From CAYMEV01 sp964389675 [NCBI: uncultured Candidatus Sumerlaeota bacterium] (lineage in GTDB: Bacteria; CAYMEV01): 64,000 bases of DNA. Position 1 is the stretch's first letter; every line of letters starts with the position of its first letter. The position numbers were made by a program, and so were the translations under genes. The notes beneath the pieces were generated by a model. That model was not told the origin of the DNA. It made no database searches and was given only the letters and a program-made list of their open reading frames with translations. The stretch lies in contig CAYMEV010000015.1 in NCBI GenBank assembly GCA_964389675.1, positions 25,203 through 89,202 of the forward strand. The letters run 5' to 3'. This document shows positions 16,986-26,875 of the stretch, one piece after another.

Positions 16986-17633
16986 TTATTTGAATATATC
17001 CTTTGTTTTACGATACCAGAATACAAAATCAAGATACCTTACATCAATCCCAATGGCCTTTGAAAAACGGACCAGCTTCTGTTCAATCTCAAGATAAGCT
17101 CCTCTGCTGATGCTTTTTGGAAATTCACAAATACACCCTGTATCACATAATCCCTTTAGTATATGCCTGTCAAGGATAGCTATGCCCTGGCCTCTCCCGA
17201 TATTTCTAAGAAAATGGCTTGCCTCTTTATAGCCATATCCTACAACATTCTGGACAAGAAATTCTCTTATCTCGATATTGCAATTTTTTAAATTGGTAAT
17301 ATATTCAAAATTTTCAGCTGATAAAAAAACAGGACGGTTCCGGATTATATAAGATGCTTTATTATTATAGAACCTGACCCTTTTTAGCAGAGGCTTTATC
17401 TCAGAAATGCCACCCTCTGAAAGCAGGTTTGCCTTTTTTAGCCCTTCGACAGCCTTATCGGCTTCCCTTGCTTTGGATTGAGGTGTCAACAGGCAGAACA
17501 CAAATTCAGATATGAACCTCTTCTGGTCTTTATAACGACTTATTTTATCCATACTTTCCAAAGTAATGCGCACATCTTCCCTTATTTTCATGTATATGGT
17601 TCTGATCTCTTCAGCAGTGCATATAGTATTCAT
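16986..17633 (-). CDS. ogg: 8-oxoguanine DNA glycosylase/lyase, Ogg2 type
   Basis: The 215-residue protein matches the Ogg2 branch of the helix-hairpin-helix glycosylases, which excise 8-oxoguanine and nick the abasic site. The catalytic lysine is in VGYGYKEASHFLRN (Lys136) and the aspartate in AILDRHIL (Asp155). The N-terminal EFVFCLLTPQSKA and the C-terminal LDFVFWYRKT are also family features. Ogg2 is common in archaea and some anaerobic bacteria. A strong AGGAGGTT site (17644-17637) precedes the ATG. A hairpin CGGTTA-TCT-TAACCG at 17647-17661 lies immediately upstream of this site and could affect translation. Confidence 0.9.
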   Translation of the reverse strand: MNTICTAEEIRTIYMKIREDVRITLESMDKISRYKDQKRFISEFVFCLLTPQSKAREADKAVEGLKKANLLSEGGISEIKPLLKRVRFYNNKASYIIRNRPVFLSAENFEYITNLKNCNIEIREFLVQNVVGYGYKEASHFLRNIGRGQGIAILDRHILKGLCDTGCICEFPKSISRGAYLEIEQKLVRFSKAIGIDVRYLDFVFWYRKTKDIFK

Positions 17634-17946
17634 TTTAACCTCCTGGCGGTTATCTTAACCGGTTTATACATTCGTTCTTGATAAATATATCATGAAGTTT
17701 GATTTACCTGAAATTTATAATAAATTTACAATCCTGCAGATGATGTATATACAGGATTAGCAGGCAGCATATCTATTAATAGTCTTGATTTTCTGAGGTG
17801 AAAGCCCTGCAGAAGATTTTTTTTAATCCTGAGGATGATAACAGGAACAGCAGTACCTGAATAACTGTCATAAAAGGGAAATTTAATGTAGGTGCACCCT
17901 GCTTCAACAATATAGAAACATGAAATTACTAAAGGGCCAGGTTTGC
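17634..17946. other. 313-bp intergenic region between ogg and a STAS-like gene
   Basis: This stretch holds the ogg ribosome site and the adjacent hairpin at 17647-17661, plus AT-rich sequence that probably includes the ogg promoter. A minus-strand reading frame at 17726-17977 crosses it but has no recognisable family, overlaps the STAS-like gene in another frame and has no good ribosome site, so I do not call it. I see no RNA gene here. Confidence 0.5.
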
Positions 17947-18339
17947 TTAAAAGGGCTCTTCCCCTGATTGCAGCCAACCCAGGGCCCTTTTTTCCCAGTC
18001 AGGGTACTGGTTTGCATCAATATATCTTTCATTAGCTCCAATTTGGGTATTCTTGCCGATTTTTACAAACTGAAGTGCTACAATATTGCTGTTTAAGATT
18101 ACAGCAGACCTTTTCATCCCCTTTTTCCTGTACAGCACCTGACCTTTTTCCATAATCTCCTTCGCCTCGACATCAAGCGGCTTCAGATTCCTCATATCAA
18201 TAAGCACACTGAATTTTTCAGGTTTATCTTCCTTAAAAATCCTCTCTGATTCCTCAAGCCACTGCATCATCTCTTTTTCCGGTATCTTATCAGCAAAGAA
18301 GAGCCTGTAACCAAATTCTGTTCTGTTTATAGAATACAT
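17947..18339 (-). CDS. STAS/SpoIIAA-like small protein
   Basis: The 130-residue protein has the alternating strand-helix pattern of the STAS/SpoIIAA-like superfamily: a central strand KFSVLIDMRNLKPLD, then EAKEIMEKGQVLYRKKGMKRSAVIL and a late RYIDANQYPDWEKRALGWL. Stand-alone members of this kind occur in many environmental bacteria with no fixed function; some bind nucleotides or lipids. It starts about 20 bp downstream of the TPR gene at 18360-19100 and is probably co-transcribed with it. I am fairly sure of the fold but not of any role. Confidence 0.65.
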   Translation of the reverse strand: MYSINRTEFGYRLFFADKIPEKEMMQWLEESERIFKEDKPEKFSVLIDMRNLKPLDVEAKEIMEKGQVLYRKKGMKRSAVILNSNIVALQFVKIGKNTQIGANERYIDANQYPDWEKRALGWLQSGEEPF

Positions 18340-18359
18340 CTACATCAGTTCTCTAATCC

Positions 18360-19100
18360 TTATTTATTATTATTTTCAGTATTTTCACGAGCCTTAAGGG
18401 AAATACCATATGCTTCCTCTGCATCCTTCAATCTCCCCAGTTTTGAAAGGATATCACCTTTCAGATCGTAGTATTCATTCAGGCCATCTTCTTTATCCTC
18501 GTCTCCTGTAATACCCTTTTCATAAAGGATTATCCCCTTTTCAACAGATTTTAAAGCAGAATCAAATTTCCCGAGCTTTTCCTGGCACATCGCCAGCCAT
18601 AGATAAGCATCTGTATGATCCTCCTTGACCTCAATGGATTTAGCCAGTGCCTCCTCGGCCTTGTCATACATTTCCAGCCTGTAATAAGCCTCACCCTTAT
18701 GTCTCCAGGGACATGACCATTTAGGCATCTCCTGATTGATCATCTCATAGACTTCTATCGCTGCCAGATAGTCATTTTTTTCAAGTAGCATGTTTGCTAT
18801 AAGGAACTTCTGACTGAAATTCATCTCTTTAACATGCTCTTCTGCTTTACTTAGAAGATAGTCCGACTTCAGGCTGTAAATATAGCTTTTCAGCCCGAGA
18901 ACATATCCTTTATGGTGATCCTCCTTTATAAGCCTATCCATCTCATTGACTGCATTATCAAAGTTTTCTTCAACTGGTTCTACCCTGTACTTATTTATCA
19001 TTTCTGTAAGTACCTGAAGCCTGGTTTTTTCTGCAGTCTGATCAGCTAAGACAGCCACACAAAAAATGAGAATAATTAAAACAGAAATAAAATTTTTCAT
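18360..19100 (-). CDS. Secreted TPR-repeat protein
   Basis: The 246-residue product starts with a signal peptide (MKNFISVLIILIFCVAVLAD) and then consists of helical repeats. Canonical TPR signatures are visible at WRHKGEAYYRLEMYDKAEEALAKSIE and AYLWLAMCQEKLGKFDSALKSVEKGI, with another at YYDLKGDILSKLGRLKDAEEAYG. TPRs are protein-binding scaffolds, so this is likely a periplasmic or lipoprotein-like adaptor; no lipobox cysteine is evident. An upstream in-frame stretch to 19233 is AT-rich and not coding. No partner can be named from the context. Confidence 0.8.
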   Translation of the reverse strand: MKNFISVLIILIFCVAVLADQTAEKTRLQVLTEMINKYRVEPVEENFDNAVNEMDRLIKEDHHKGYVLGLKSYIYSLKSDYLLSKAEEHVKEMNFSQKFLIANMLLEKNDYLAAIEVYEMINQEMPKWSCPWRHKGEAYYRLEMYDKAEEALAKSIEVKEDHTDAYLWLAMCQEKLGKFDSALKSVEKGIILYEKGITGDEDKEDGLNEYYDLKGDILSKLGRLKDAEEAYGISLKARENTENNNK

Positions 19101-19262
19101 ATTTTACTCTCCTGAATCCTGTTTTCTTTACTATAAATGAATTTATTTGTATTAGCAAATACTTTTCAAAGAATATTGGTAATCCCTCAGGCAAAAGAAT
19201 TTTGCAATATATGGGCAAATATAATATAATCAAACCTCATAATTAAAAAAAGGAGCATATTT

Positions 19263-20102
19263 ATGGGAGGAATCACTTTTTTTGGCACAGAAAACCTGGA
19301 CAGGATTTCAGAATTTTATATCGAAAAAATCGGAATGGAACTATGGCTTAATCAGCCTGGATGCAGGATATTAAAATACAAAAACATGCTTTTAGGATTC
19401 TGCAGCAGCAAGAATACTGAGAAATGCGGTGTGATTACCCTTTTTTGCCATACAAAGGCAGATGTGGACATTTATTATGCCAGATTTGCTGATAAATCAA
19501 TTTCAAAACCCTGTATTAACAAGGATTATAATATATATAATTTTTTTGCCCGGGACCCAGATGGAAGGAAGATAGAATTCCAGACCTTCCTTCACCGCAT
19601 TGAGCCTTATATGGATGGATGCCAGCTTCTGAAGACCAGGAGGAGCATCAGGCATTTCTCAAAAGAGCCTGTATCAATGGAGATAATTGAAAAAATAGCG
19701 GAATTATGCAGATATTCACCAACATCGAGGAATACTCAGGGTTATTATTTCCTGATAATTAAAAACCAGGAGAAGATAGATTACCTTGCTTCTTTGCGAG
19801 GTTCCAGCAGTGATCCCATAAGAAGGGCACCAATGGCTGTTGCAGTATGTTCTGACCCGTCAGTCACAAAAAGACCGGAGGATGATGGAATAATCGCCTC
19901 TTACCACTTCATATTAAGTGCAGCTCTGCACGGGCTGGGAACCTGCTGGATCGCTGCCATGAACATCAATGAAGCAAAAGAATGCCTTCAGATACCAGAA
20001 AATCACTATATAGCAACAATCACGCCCCTTGGCTATCCATCTGAAGATCCTGATATGCCTGAAAGAAAGGACAGAAGCAGTTTCTGCAGGGTGATTGACT
20101 AA
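19263..20102 (+). CDS. VOC (glyoxalase-like) domain fused to nitroreductase
   Basis: Residues 1 to about 105 form a vicinal-oxygen-chelate domain: the N-terminal strand and helix (LDRISEFYIEKIGMELW), a middle strand, and the diagnostic end FFARDPDGRKIEFQTF. From about residue 120 the protein is an FMN nitroreductase (KTRRSIRHFSKEPV, CRYSPTSRNTQGYYFLII, HGLGTCWIAAMN, ITPLGYP). Both parts look complete. VOC domains bind metals or ligands, so the fusion could deliver or sense a substrate for flavin reduction. AGGAG lies 7 nt before the ATG. The next gene is the large kinase, 39 bp away on the same strand. Confidence 0.85.
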   Translation: MGGITFFGTENLDRISEFYIEKIGMELWLNQPGCRILKYKNMLLGFCSSKNTEKCGVITLFCHTKADVDIYYARFADKSISKPCINKDYNIYNFFARDPDGRKIEFQTFLHRIEPYMDGCQLLKTRRSIRHFSKEPVSMEIIEKIAELCRYSPTSRNTQGYYFLIIKNQEKIDYLASLRGSSSDPIRRAPMAVAVCSDPSVTKRPEDDGIIASYHFILSAALHGLGTCWIAAMNINEAKECLQIPENHYIATITPLGYPSEDPDMPERKDRSSFCRVID

Positions 20103-20141
20103 TGACGCTTAAGAGGCTTTCCTGACTCCTGGCAGAAAAGC

Positions 20142-23100
20142 ATGAAAAACAGCCAGATACTCGGAAGATACAATATTATAAGGCAGATAGGCACTGGAGG
20201 AGTGGGGGAGGTGTTCTATGCCTATGATACTTTTCAGAAAAAGCATGTTGCTATCAAAAAGATCAGGCAGGAACTGTCAGGCTTTATAAAAAATGATATT
20301 CTGCAGTATGAATTTAAAATCATATCTAAAATAAAGGATCCATACCTAATTTCAGTGTATGATTTTTTCATGCTTCCCTATAATATTGATTCCTTTTTTA
20401 CCATGGAATATATAGATGGAACTGTTTATGACCGCCTGATACCATCCATACCGCTAAGAGACCATATCCTTATTGCCCTGAAAGTATCAAGGGCTCTTAA
20501 TACACTTCATCAGCAGGGAATACTGCATCTTGATATAAAGTCCTCGAATATCATGGTCAGAGAAAGCAATGGTGAACCTGTCCTGATGGATTTTGGACTG
20601 TCCCGCGAAAGAGGTAATACTGCGATGTTTTTCATGCAGGGCACATTAAATTATATGGCTCCTGAAATAGCCGAACAGAAAGATATTGATATATATACCG
20701 ATATCTATTCTCTTGGTATTCTTTTTTATAAAATCTTCACAAAAAGATTCCCTTATTCTGTCTCCAGGCATGCTGATATATCAGGTCTCTCTAAAAACAG
20801 GCAATACAAAGAGCCATTACAGCTAAACAGCAATATTCCGGACCCCCTTAATAACCTTATTCTTGACATGATAGAATATGAACCGCAAAAAAGGCCAAAA
20901 AGCATTGATCCTGTACTGAGGACTCTTATATCTTTAATTGGCAGGAATCAGAATGAAATTATCAAACAGAATACTTCATCATACCTGTTTTACTCACGCA
21001 CAATAGGCAGGGAAAAAGAGCTTCAGAAAACCAAAAGTGCCATAACAGACCCTTCTGCGAACCTGCTAAATATTATAAATGTCAGAGGTCAAAGGGGTAT
21101 AGGCAAAAGCCATTTCTTAAAAGATATTAAATTCTTCCTGCAGTCCAGGGGATTTTTTGTAATAAGCACTAATTGCATAAAATCCCTGGAGGGAAGCTAC
21201 TATGTAATAGTTGATCTGCTCATGAAGCTTCGCAATCTCGTTGATTATCTCCTGCTGCCAATGGGTAAAACAGATTTACCATCAGGGCATGAAAAGCCGT
21301 CCAATATCGATGATTCGACTATCTTTGTAAATTCCATACTTGAGACACAGGAAATCCTTGAAAAGAAGGCTCCTTTCAGTTTCAGGGAAGATCTTAACCC
21401 AAAAAGGCTGCAGGAGCTTTCATTAAAGATAAAAAACGCAGAATTGCAATATAGAGAACCTGCCACAATCAGATCGTCAATGGACATTATATACCCAAGA
21501 TCAATAAAAGAGCTGTTCTACAGATCATTTGATATTCTAAGAGAAGCAAGCGAAATTATTAAAATTGCAATAATAATAGAAGATCTTTCCTTTGATAAAA
21601 GCATTCAGTCATTTGCAGGATATTTGAACAGCTACCTTGACAATACGAGAATACCTGATCTCTTAATCCTTATTTCCGATGGTTCAGATAGCCTTCATAT
21701 ATTTAAGCCAGATAATAATACAAAATCACTCACAATTAATCTAAAGGCTTTCGGCGTTGAAGAAACACAACTCTTTGCATCCACCATGCTCGGATATAAG
21801 ATAGATCAACGATTTGGGAAGCTCATTTTCCGGTTCACAAAAGGAAATCCTGACCAGATACAGGAATTTTTAAGGTTTCTTTTTAACAAACGCTGCATAG
21901 CCTGGAACGAATCCAGGTGGGAGATACGCAAAATCCCTGACCTGAAACAATATGACATGAAACACATAGTAGTTGAGAACCTGAAACATCTAAATAAAAA
22001 CCAGCTCAATATAGTAGCAATACTGGCAATAGCAGGGATCCCGCTGATGCAGGAGATATTGGAGAAATGTTTCAATAAGGCTGCCGGTCTTATTGAAGAG
22101 CTTGATCTACTTGAGAGACTGAGGATTATAGAAAGCAGGTACCTGATTACTGGACATAAGTCTTATTCACTCTCATTTTATGACTACAGCACTCATTTAA
22201 TGAGCATTCTCACAGATTCTGAATATGAAAACCTGATTCAAAATTTAAGCTACAAAATGGTGGATTATTATTTCAAATCAGGCAACTATTCAGAAGTAAT
22301 CTCTCTGCTATGCTACAAATCAGGGTTATTCCCCTGGAGTTATGTATTTTCAAAACACACAGCAGTCAGGCTGATAGATACCTTCTCATACAAAGAAGCA
22401 CTCAGGCACCTTAACCTTTCCATTTACAGTCTGACTGCTGCAAAGCATCAGAAGCCTGAAAACCACGACAGAAGGCTCCATAAGCTTTATACCCTATATA
22501 TGTCACTGTTCCACAAAACAAATAACAGGGAAATGGTCTTCGTATACCTGAAGAAATCTCTCAGGCTTGCATACAAAACGAAAAGCAGATACAAGCTGTG
22601 CGATAATCTCATCTTCAGATTCAATTATTATGTCATGAAAAGGGATTATAAGAAAGCATGCATAAGTCAGAAAAAGGCAATACCTGTTTCTATGCATATG
22701 AACCTGGAGAAATATGTCAAAGTGCTGGGAAACTATGCCATAACCTTTTATTATCTGAAAGATATGGCTAATTATATTAAAGCGATGAAGAAGCTGGAAA
22801 AGCCTCTTATAAAACTGGGCAACAAAAAAATGTCCGGAATATTCTATATAAATATGGGTGTATACTTCAGAACCCAGTATGAGCTTGATAAAGCATACAA
22901 AAACTATGAAAAGGCATTAGCGATAGCGGAAGAGACAGGGTCGCCCTACCTGTTTTCCCTTTGCTATGGGAACCTGTCAACCTGCTATTTTTATAAAAAA
23001 GATTTTGAAAAAGCTGTTAATTTTCAGAATATATCCCTGGCTTATTCAAAAGCCATATCAGATCTGTCAGGAATGGTATATTCAACAGGCTTGCTGCTTA

Positions 23101-24044
23101 TTTATCTCTTTTTTGCAATGATGTATTCCAAAATTGAGGAACAATTTCTCCTGATGATATCAGATATCAGGAAATATAATATTCAGATCGAGATATACAG
23201 GCTTGCTGAATCCCATGTCCTATATCTTTTGTCGCTATATAATACAATGAATCTGACAGGGTTATTCTCCTGTTCTTCAAAAATCAGGCTATCAGATACT
23301 GATGATAGAGTGAAGAATACTGTAATATTTAACAGACAGCTTGCATTGCTTTACTATAACCTGTTCATTCTATATTCGCGAAGCAGGACCGCTTCAAGCC
23401 TTGCCGTTCTCAGAAGCAAGATGAACTACCTTGAGCTTAATAATATAACAGGCTCCTTTGAAACTGAAGAATTTAGAAAAATATTCAATATAATTGAGAT
23501 CTTTTGCAGGTATATCGAAAATTTTGATACCCGGGAAGAAAATAAGATCATAAAACTTATCAGGGACCTTAATGCAGATATTCATTATAACCCGATTTTT
23601 ATTTTCAATAAAACCATGCTTATTATAAATATTGCTTTCCTTAAACTCATCAGATACCGTAAGGATGCACCAGACAAAAGCATATCCGCCTGCATTGATC
23701 TGCTTGTTTCAGAATCATTTTATATCTCAAAGCCGCTTGCACTATTTTTCCTTTCCTGCTATAAAATCCAGGCCGGCATTGAGACCGGCAGTAACATACA
23801 CTCTCTTATCTCATCATATAAAGAGCTTAAGCACATGGAGAATAAATACCAGTTTCTGGTTGCTTGCTTGCTTTGCAAAAGAATTTTATCAGTCAGGCCC
23901 TCATATTTTTCTGACGAAGAATCATCCCGTATATCTGAGGATATTAAAAGCATTGAAAACCAGATCATCGTCCAGCTCCCGGAACAGCACAGAACATCAT
24001 TTAATAGAATCTTTACCTCCCAGCAGCAGTCTTTATTTCTTTGA
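20142..24044 (+). CDS. Giant Ser/Thr kinase-AAA ATPase-TPR signalling protein (PknK-like)
   Basis: The 1300-residue protein begins with a Hanks-type kinase: GTGGVG loop (17-22), Lys39 in VAIKK, HLDIKSSN with catalytic Asp131, MDFG (149-152) and APE. HLD in place of HRD makes it a non-RD kinase, so it may not need activation-loop phosphorylation. An AAA-type module follows, with Walker A GQRGIGKS (about 316-323) and a Walker-B-like IAIIIEDLSF. The C-terminal half (from about 760) is helical repeat with TPR-like units such as NYAITFYYLKDMANYIKAMKKL and LDKAYKNYEKALAIAEETG. Such proteins are thought to sense a ligand through the repeats. It is followed 35 bp later by an acyltransferase gene. No response regulator is nearby. 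Confidence 0.9.
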   Translation: MKNSQILGRYNIIRQIGTGGVGEVFYAYDTFQKKHVAIKKIRQELSGFIKNDILQYEFKIISKIKDPYLISVYDFFMLPYNIDSFFTMEYIDGTVYDRLIPSIPLRDHILIALKVSRALNTLHQQGILHLDIKSSNIMVRESNGEPVLMDFGLSRERGNTAMFFMQGTLNYMAPEIAEQKDIDIYTDIYSLGILFYKIFTKRFPYSVSRHADISGLSKNRQYKEPLQLNSNIPDPLNNLILDMIEYEPQKRPKSIDPVLRTLISLIGRNQNEIIKQNTSSYLFYSRTIGREKELQKTKSAITDPSANLLNIINVRGQRGIGKSHFLKDIKFFLQSRGFFVISTNCIKSLEGSYYVIVDLLMKLRNLVDYLLLPMGKTDLPSGHEKPSNIDDSTIFVNSILETQEILEKKAPFSFREDLNPKRLQELSLKIKNAELQYREPATIRSSMDIIYPRSIKELFYRSFDILREASEIIKIAIIIEDLSFDKSIQSFAGYLNSYLDNTRIPDLLILISDGSDSLHIFKPDNNTKSLTINLKAFGVEETQLFASTMLGYKIDQRFGKLIFRFTKGNPDQIQEFLRFLFNKRCIAWNESRWEIRKIPDLKQYDMKHIVVENLKHLNKNQLNIVAILAIAGIPLMQEILEKCFNKAAGLIEELDLLERLRIIESRYLITGHKSYSLSFYDYSTHLMSILTDSEYENLIQNLSYKMVDYYFKSGNYSEVISLLCYKSGLFPWSYVFSKHTAVRLIDTFSYKEALRHLNLSIYSLTAAKHQKPENHDRRLHKLYTLYMSLFHKTNNREMVFVYLKKSLRLAYKTKSRYKLCDNLIFRFNYYVMKRDYKKACISQKKAIPVSMHMNLEKYVKVLGNYAITFYYLKDMANYIKAMKKLEKPLIKLGNKKMSGIFYINMGVYFRTQYELDKAYKNYEKALAIAEETGSPYLFSLCYGNLSTCYFYKKDFEKAVNFQNISLAYSKAISDLSGMVYSTGLLLIYLFFAMMYSKIEEQFLLMISDIRKYNIQIEIYRLAESHVLYLLSLYNTMNLTGLFSCSSKIRLSDTDDRVKNTVIFNRQLALLYYNLFILYSRSRTASSLAVLRSKMNYLELNNITGSFETEEFRKIFNIIEIFCRYIENFDTREENKIIKLIRDLNADIHYNPIFIFNKTMLIINIAFLKLIRYRKDAPDKSISACIDLLVSESFYISKPLALFFLSCYKIQAGIETGSNIHSLISSYKELKHMENKYQFLVACLLCKRILSVRPSYFSDEESSRISEDIKSIENQIIVQLPEQHRTSFNRIFTSQQQSLFL

Positions 24045-24079
24045 CAATATATAAATATTAATTAACAAATTATTGAAAT

Positions 24080-25036
24080 ATGAGCCGAAAAACAGACAGG
24101 TTTTTTGATCTGCCAATATACTTGCTGATCAGGTTCTTCCTGTTTTTGCTTGGAATATCTTCACTCTTCAGGCAGAAACTCCTTCCTGAGATTCTGGTCC
24201 TGGCTTTTAAAAGGCACAGGAAATACAATAGAATAGTCAGAAAAAATATTGAAATGACAAATATTATAAGCGACCCTTCTGAGATCAACCCATTTGTTGA
24301 TAAACTTTACAAAAATATTGCAGTAACTGCCCTGGAAACAATAGAATATATGAACAAGCAACCTGAAGATGTTGATATTGATTTTATTTTCGAAGATCAT
24401 GAACTAATGTACAGACTAAAAGAAAAAACATGCATTTATATGACAGCACATATAGGGAATTTTGAGCTTTTTGCAAGCTTCTTCAGAAGATATGGCATAA
24501 AGAACAATATCATTGCTCGAAAGATGGACAATCCCTACCTGGATAAGATGACCAGGAACAACAGGGAGAAGTACGGAAACAGGGTCATATATCAGGAAGG
24601 TAGCATATACTATATCGGGAATGGTTTTCAGCACAAAGAGAACTGCTTTTTGCTGGCAGATCACAGAGCACCAAGGGAATACGGTGTATGGGTCAATTTT
24701 TTTGGCCTTCCTGCCATAACCCTGACTATTCCTGCATATTTTGCATTGAAAATGGATGTAAGTATTGTCCCAGTTTTCTGTATAAAGGAAAAAAACAGCT
24801 ACAGGATCATTGTAATAGAAAATGTGCCTGTTATACGCGAATATTCAAAAAGCTACAATATATGGGCAAATACCCAGAGATACACACAAATAATTGAACA
24901 GATAATAAGAAGGTACCCTGATCAGTGGCTTTGGAGCTATGAGCGCTGGAGAATTAAACCAACAGAGCAGGAACTTGAAACCTGTAATCAAAATTATTAT
25001 AAGTTCATTCAGGAAGGGCTTTCATATAAACTCTGA
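24080..25036 (+). CDS. LpxL/HtrB-family acyltransferase
   Basis: The 318-residue protein belongs to the lipid A/phosphatidylinositol-mannoside acyltransferase family. It has an N-terminal membrane segment (LPIYLLIRFFLFLLGISSLF), the catalytic HxxxxE motif in AHIGNFELF, then ADHRAPREYGVWVNFFGLPA and the closing RRYPDQWLWSYERWR. These enzymes add acyl chains to lipid A precursors or other glycolipids at the inner membrane, which supports a Gram-negative envelope. No other Lpx genes are in the window, so the acceptor lipid stays open. It follows the large kinase by 35 bp. Confidence 0.87.
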   Translation: MSRKTDRFFDLPIYLLIRFFLFLLGISSLFRQKLLPEILVLAFKRHRKYNRIVRKNIEMTNIISDPSEINPFVDKLYKNIAVTALETIEYMNKQPEDVDIDFIFEDHELMYRLKEKTCIYMTAHIGNFELFASFFRRYGIKNNIIARKMDNPYLDKMTRNNREKYGNRVIYQEGSIYYIGNGFQHKENCFLLADHRAPREYGVWVNFFGLPAITLTIPAYFALKMDVSIVPVFCIKEKNSYRIIVIENVPVIREYSKSYNIWANTQRYTQIIEQIIRRYPDQWLWSYERWRIKPTEQELETCNQNYYKFIQEGLSYKL

Positions 25037-25183
25037 AATGACCTTGGCCACTTTTCCCCCAAAAGCAGTGATAATTTATAACCGTTTTTTCACATTTCCT
25101 TATTTGCCTTGATTTTTGCCTGTTTTGGAGTGTATTATATGTTTAAAGGGGTTTTATTTTATGGGATAAAGAGGATTGAAACG

Positions 25184-26875
25184 ATGAATTCGAGAATCCT
25201 TGCTGCATTTATAATTCTCCTGCTGCTTGTCAATGCTGATGCAGAAGCATTGAATGATCCTGAATTTATATGGGCGTCAAGTGCGGGGGGAATCTTGAAC
25301 TCCTCAGGCAGAAATGCAGTAATTGATAATTACGGCAATATCTATATAACAGGGTGTTTTGAAGGCATATCATATTTTGGAGGCATTGAACTCGCTTCAG
25401 AGGGAAAATTCGATATCTATATCGCAAAACTTGATAATTCCGGCCAGTTTATATGGGCAAAGAAGGCCGGAGGAGCTGAAAATGACAGGGGTACAGGTAT
25501 TTTTGCTGATTATTACGGAAATATCTTTATAACAGGCTACTATGAAAGTACTGCATCATTTGGCACATTGCAGCTTATATCAGAAGGCTGCAGCGATATT
25601 TTCATCGCCAGGCTGAATCAGAACGGGGATTTTATCTGGGCAAAAAGCGCAGGAGGACCTCAGGTTGACCATGCTTATGGTATTTCAGCAGACTCCTCAG
25701 GAAATATATTTATTACAGGATATTTTGAAGGAAATGCTGACTTTGGAGATACCTGTCTGGTATCAAGCGGAATGTCAGATATCTTCATTTCAGGTTTGGA
25801 CCTCAGCGGCGGCTTTTTATGGAGCAAAAAGGCCGGCGGACTGCTTGATGATTTTGGCATAGGCATTTCATCAGGAAATGACAACTCAATATATATTATA
25901 GGTCATTTCAGCGGCATTTGCGGTTTTGACGGTACACAGCTCTCTTCAGCCGGAGGGTTTGATATCTTTATGGCAGGGATTGACAAGAACGGGAATTTTA
26001 TCTGGTCAGAAAGGGCAGGCGGACCTGGCAATGATTATGGCATTTCAATATCCTCTGATGATGATTCCTATATATGCTCCACAGGTTATTTCTCCGGCAC
26101 TGCTGTTTTTGGAGCAGATACTCTTGTTTCAAATGGTGGTTTTGACATATTCGCAGCAAGGCTTGATCCGGAAGGCAGCTTCATCTGGGCCAGACAAGCA
26201 GGAGGAATAAGCTATGACCGGGGTTATGCCATAGCTTCAAACAGTTCAGGAAGCTCATACATTTCAGGATTTTTCAGAGACACAGCTTCCTTTGGCAAAT
26301 CTATTCTTTCATCATCTGGGAGCAGTGATATTTTCATAGCAAAGATCGATAAGCTGGGAAATTTCCTGTGGGCACAAAAAGCAGGAGGAACTCTGGATGA
26401 ATCAGTATATGGGATCTGTATTGATAATAATGGTAATTCTTTTATTTCGGGCTATTTCTATGGTACAGCCCTGTTCGGTGAATTTGAACTTATATCACAG
26501 GGCGGGCATGATTCATGCATTGCCAGTCTCACTGACCCGTCTTTTTTCGTCGAGATTGAATCTTTTTCTGCAAATGGTTCAGGAACAGAAGCCACAATTG
26601 CCTGGGAAACCTGTTTAGAACCGGATGTCCAGGGATTCTGGCTTTACAGGCTTATAGGAAAGAAAGTCAGCCCATTTGTTTCATATGCCCCTGTACTGCT
26701 TAATCAGACAATGATACCCGGACAGGGTACAGCCTCTGGAGGATATTCATACAGCATTACAGATCATGTAAAGCCTGGCTCTATTATCTTCTATATCCTT
26801 GAAATAGTATCAGCCAGCGGAGATACACTGGAATATAAGACAAGGCTGCAATGGCAGGAAGTCCTTTCAAGGTAA
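25184..26875 (+). CDS. Secreted seven-bladed SBBP beta-propeller protein with C-terminal Ig-like domain
   Basis: From the ATG at 25184 (GAGGA 8 nt before) a signal peptide (MNSRILAAFIILLLLVNADAEA) is followed by about 50-residue repeats. Seven of them carry F(I/L)W(A/S)xxAGG, interleaved with (N/S)xYI(T/S)G(Y/C/F)F and FG. This is the SBBP propeller pattern, and seven copies close one propeller. The last 109 residues (26549-26875) form a fibronectin-like domain that is also present at the C-terminus of the next gene. The exact function is unknown; surface or extracellular binding is likely. The 25109 start would put 25 residues before the signal peptide and is unlikely. Confidence 0.87.
   Translation: MNSRILAAFIILLLLVNADAEALNDPEFIWASSAGGILNSSGRNAVIDNYGNIYITGCFEGISYFGGIELASEGKFDIYIAKLDNSGQFIWAKKAGGAENDRGTGIFADYYGNIFITGYYESTASFGTLQLISEGCSDIFIARLNQNGDFIWAKSAGGPQVDHAYGISADSSGNIFITGYFEGNADFGDTCLVSSGMSDIFISGLDLSGGFLWSKKAGGLLDDFGIGISSGNDNSIYIIGHFSGICGFDGTQLSSAGGFDIFMAGIDKNGNFIWSERAGGPGNDYGISISSDDDSYICSTGYFSGTAVFGADTLVSNGGFDIFAARLDPEGSFIWARQAGGISYDRGYAIASNSSGSSYISGFFRDTASFGKSILSSSGSSDIFIAKIDKLGNFLWAQKAGGTLDESVYGICIDNNGNSFISGYFYGTALFGEFELISQGGHDSCIASLTDPSFFVEIESFSANGSGTEATIAWETCLEPDVQGFWLYRLIGKKVSPFVSYAPVLLNQTMIPGQGTASGGYSYSITDHVKPGSIIFYILEIVSASGDTLEYKTRLQWQEVLSR

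Noticed and set aside
17726-17977. An 83-residue minus-strand ORF in the ogg to STAS-like gap
   Set aside because: No recognisable family, no good ribosome site, overlaps the STAS-like gene in a different frame and looks like ordinary AT-rich spacer.
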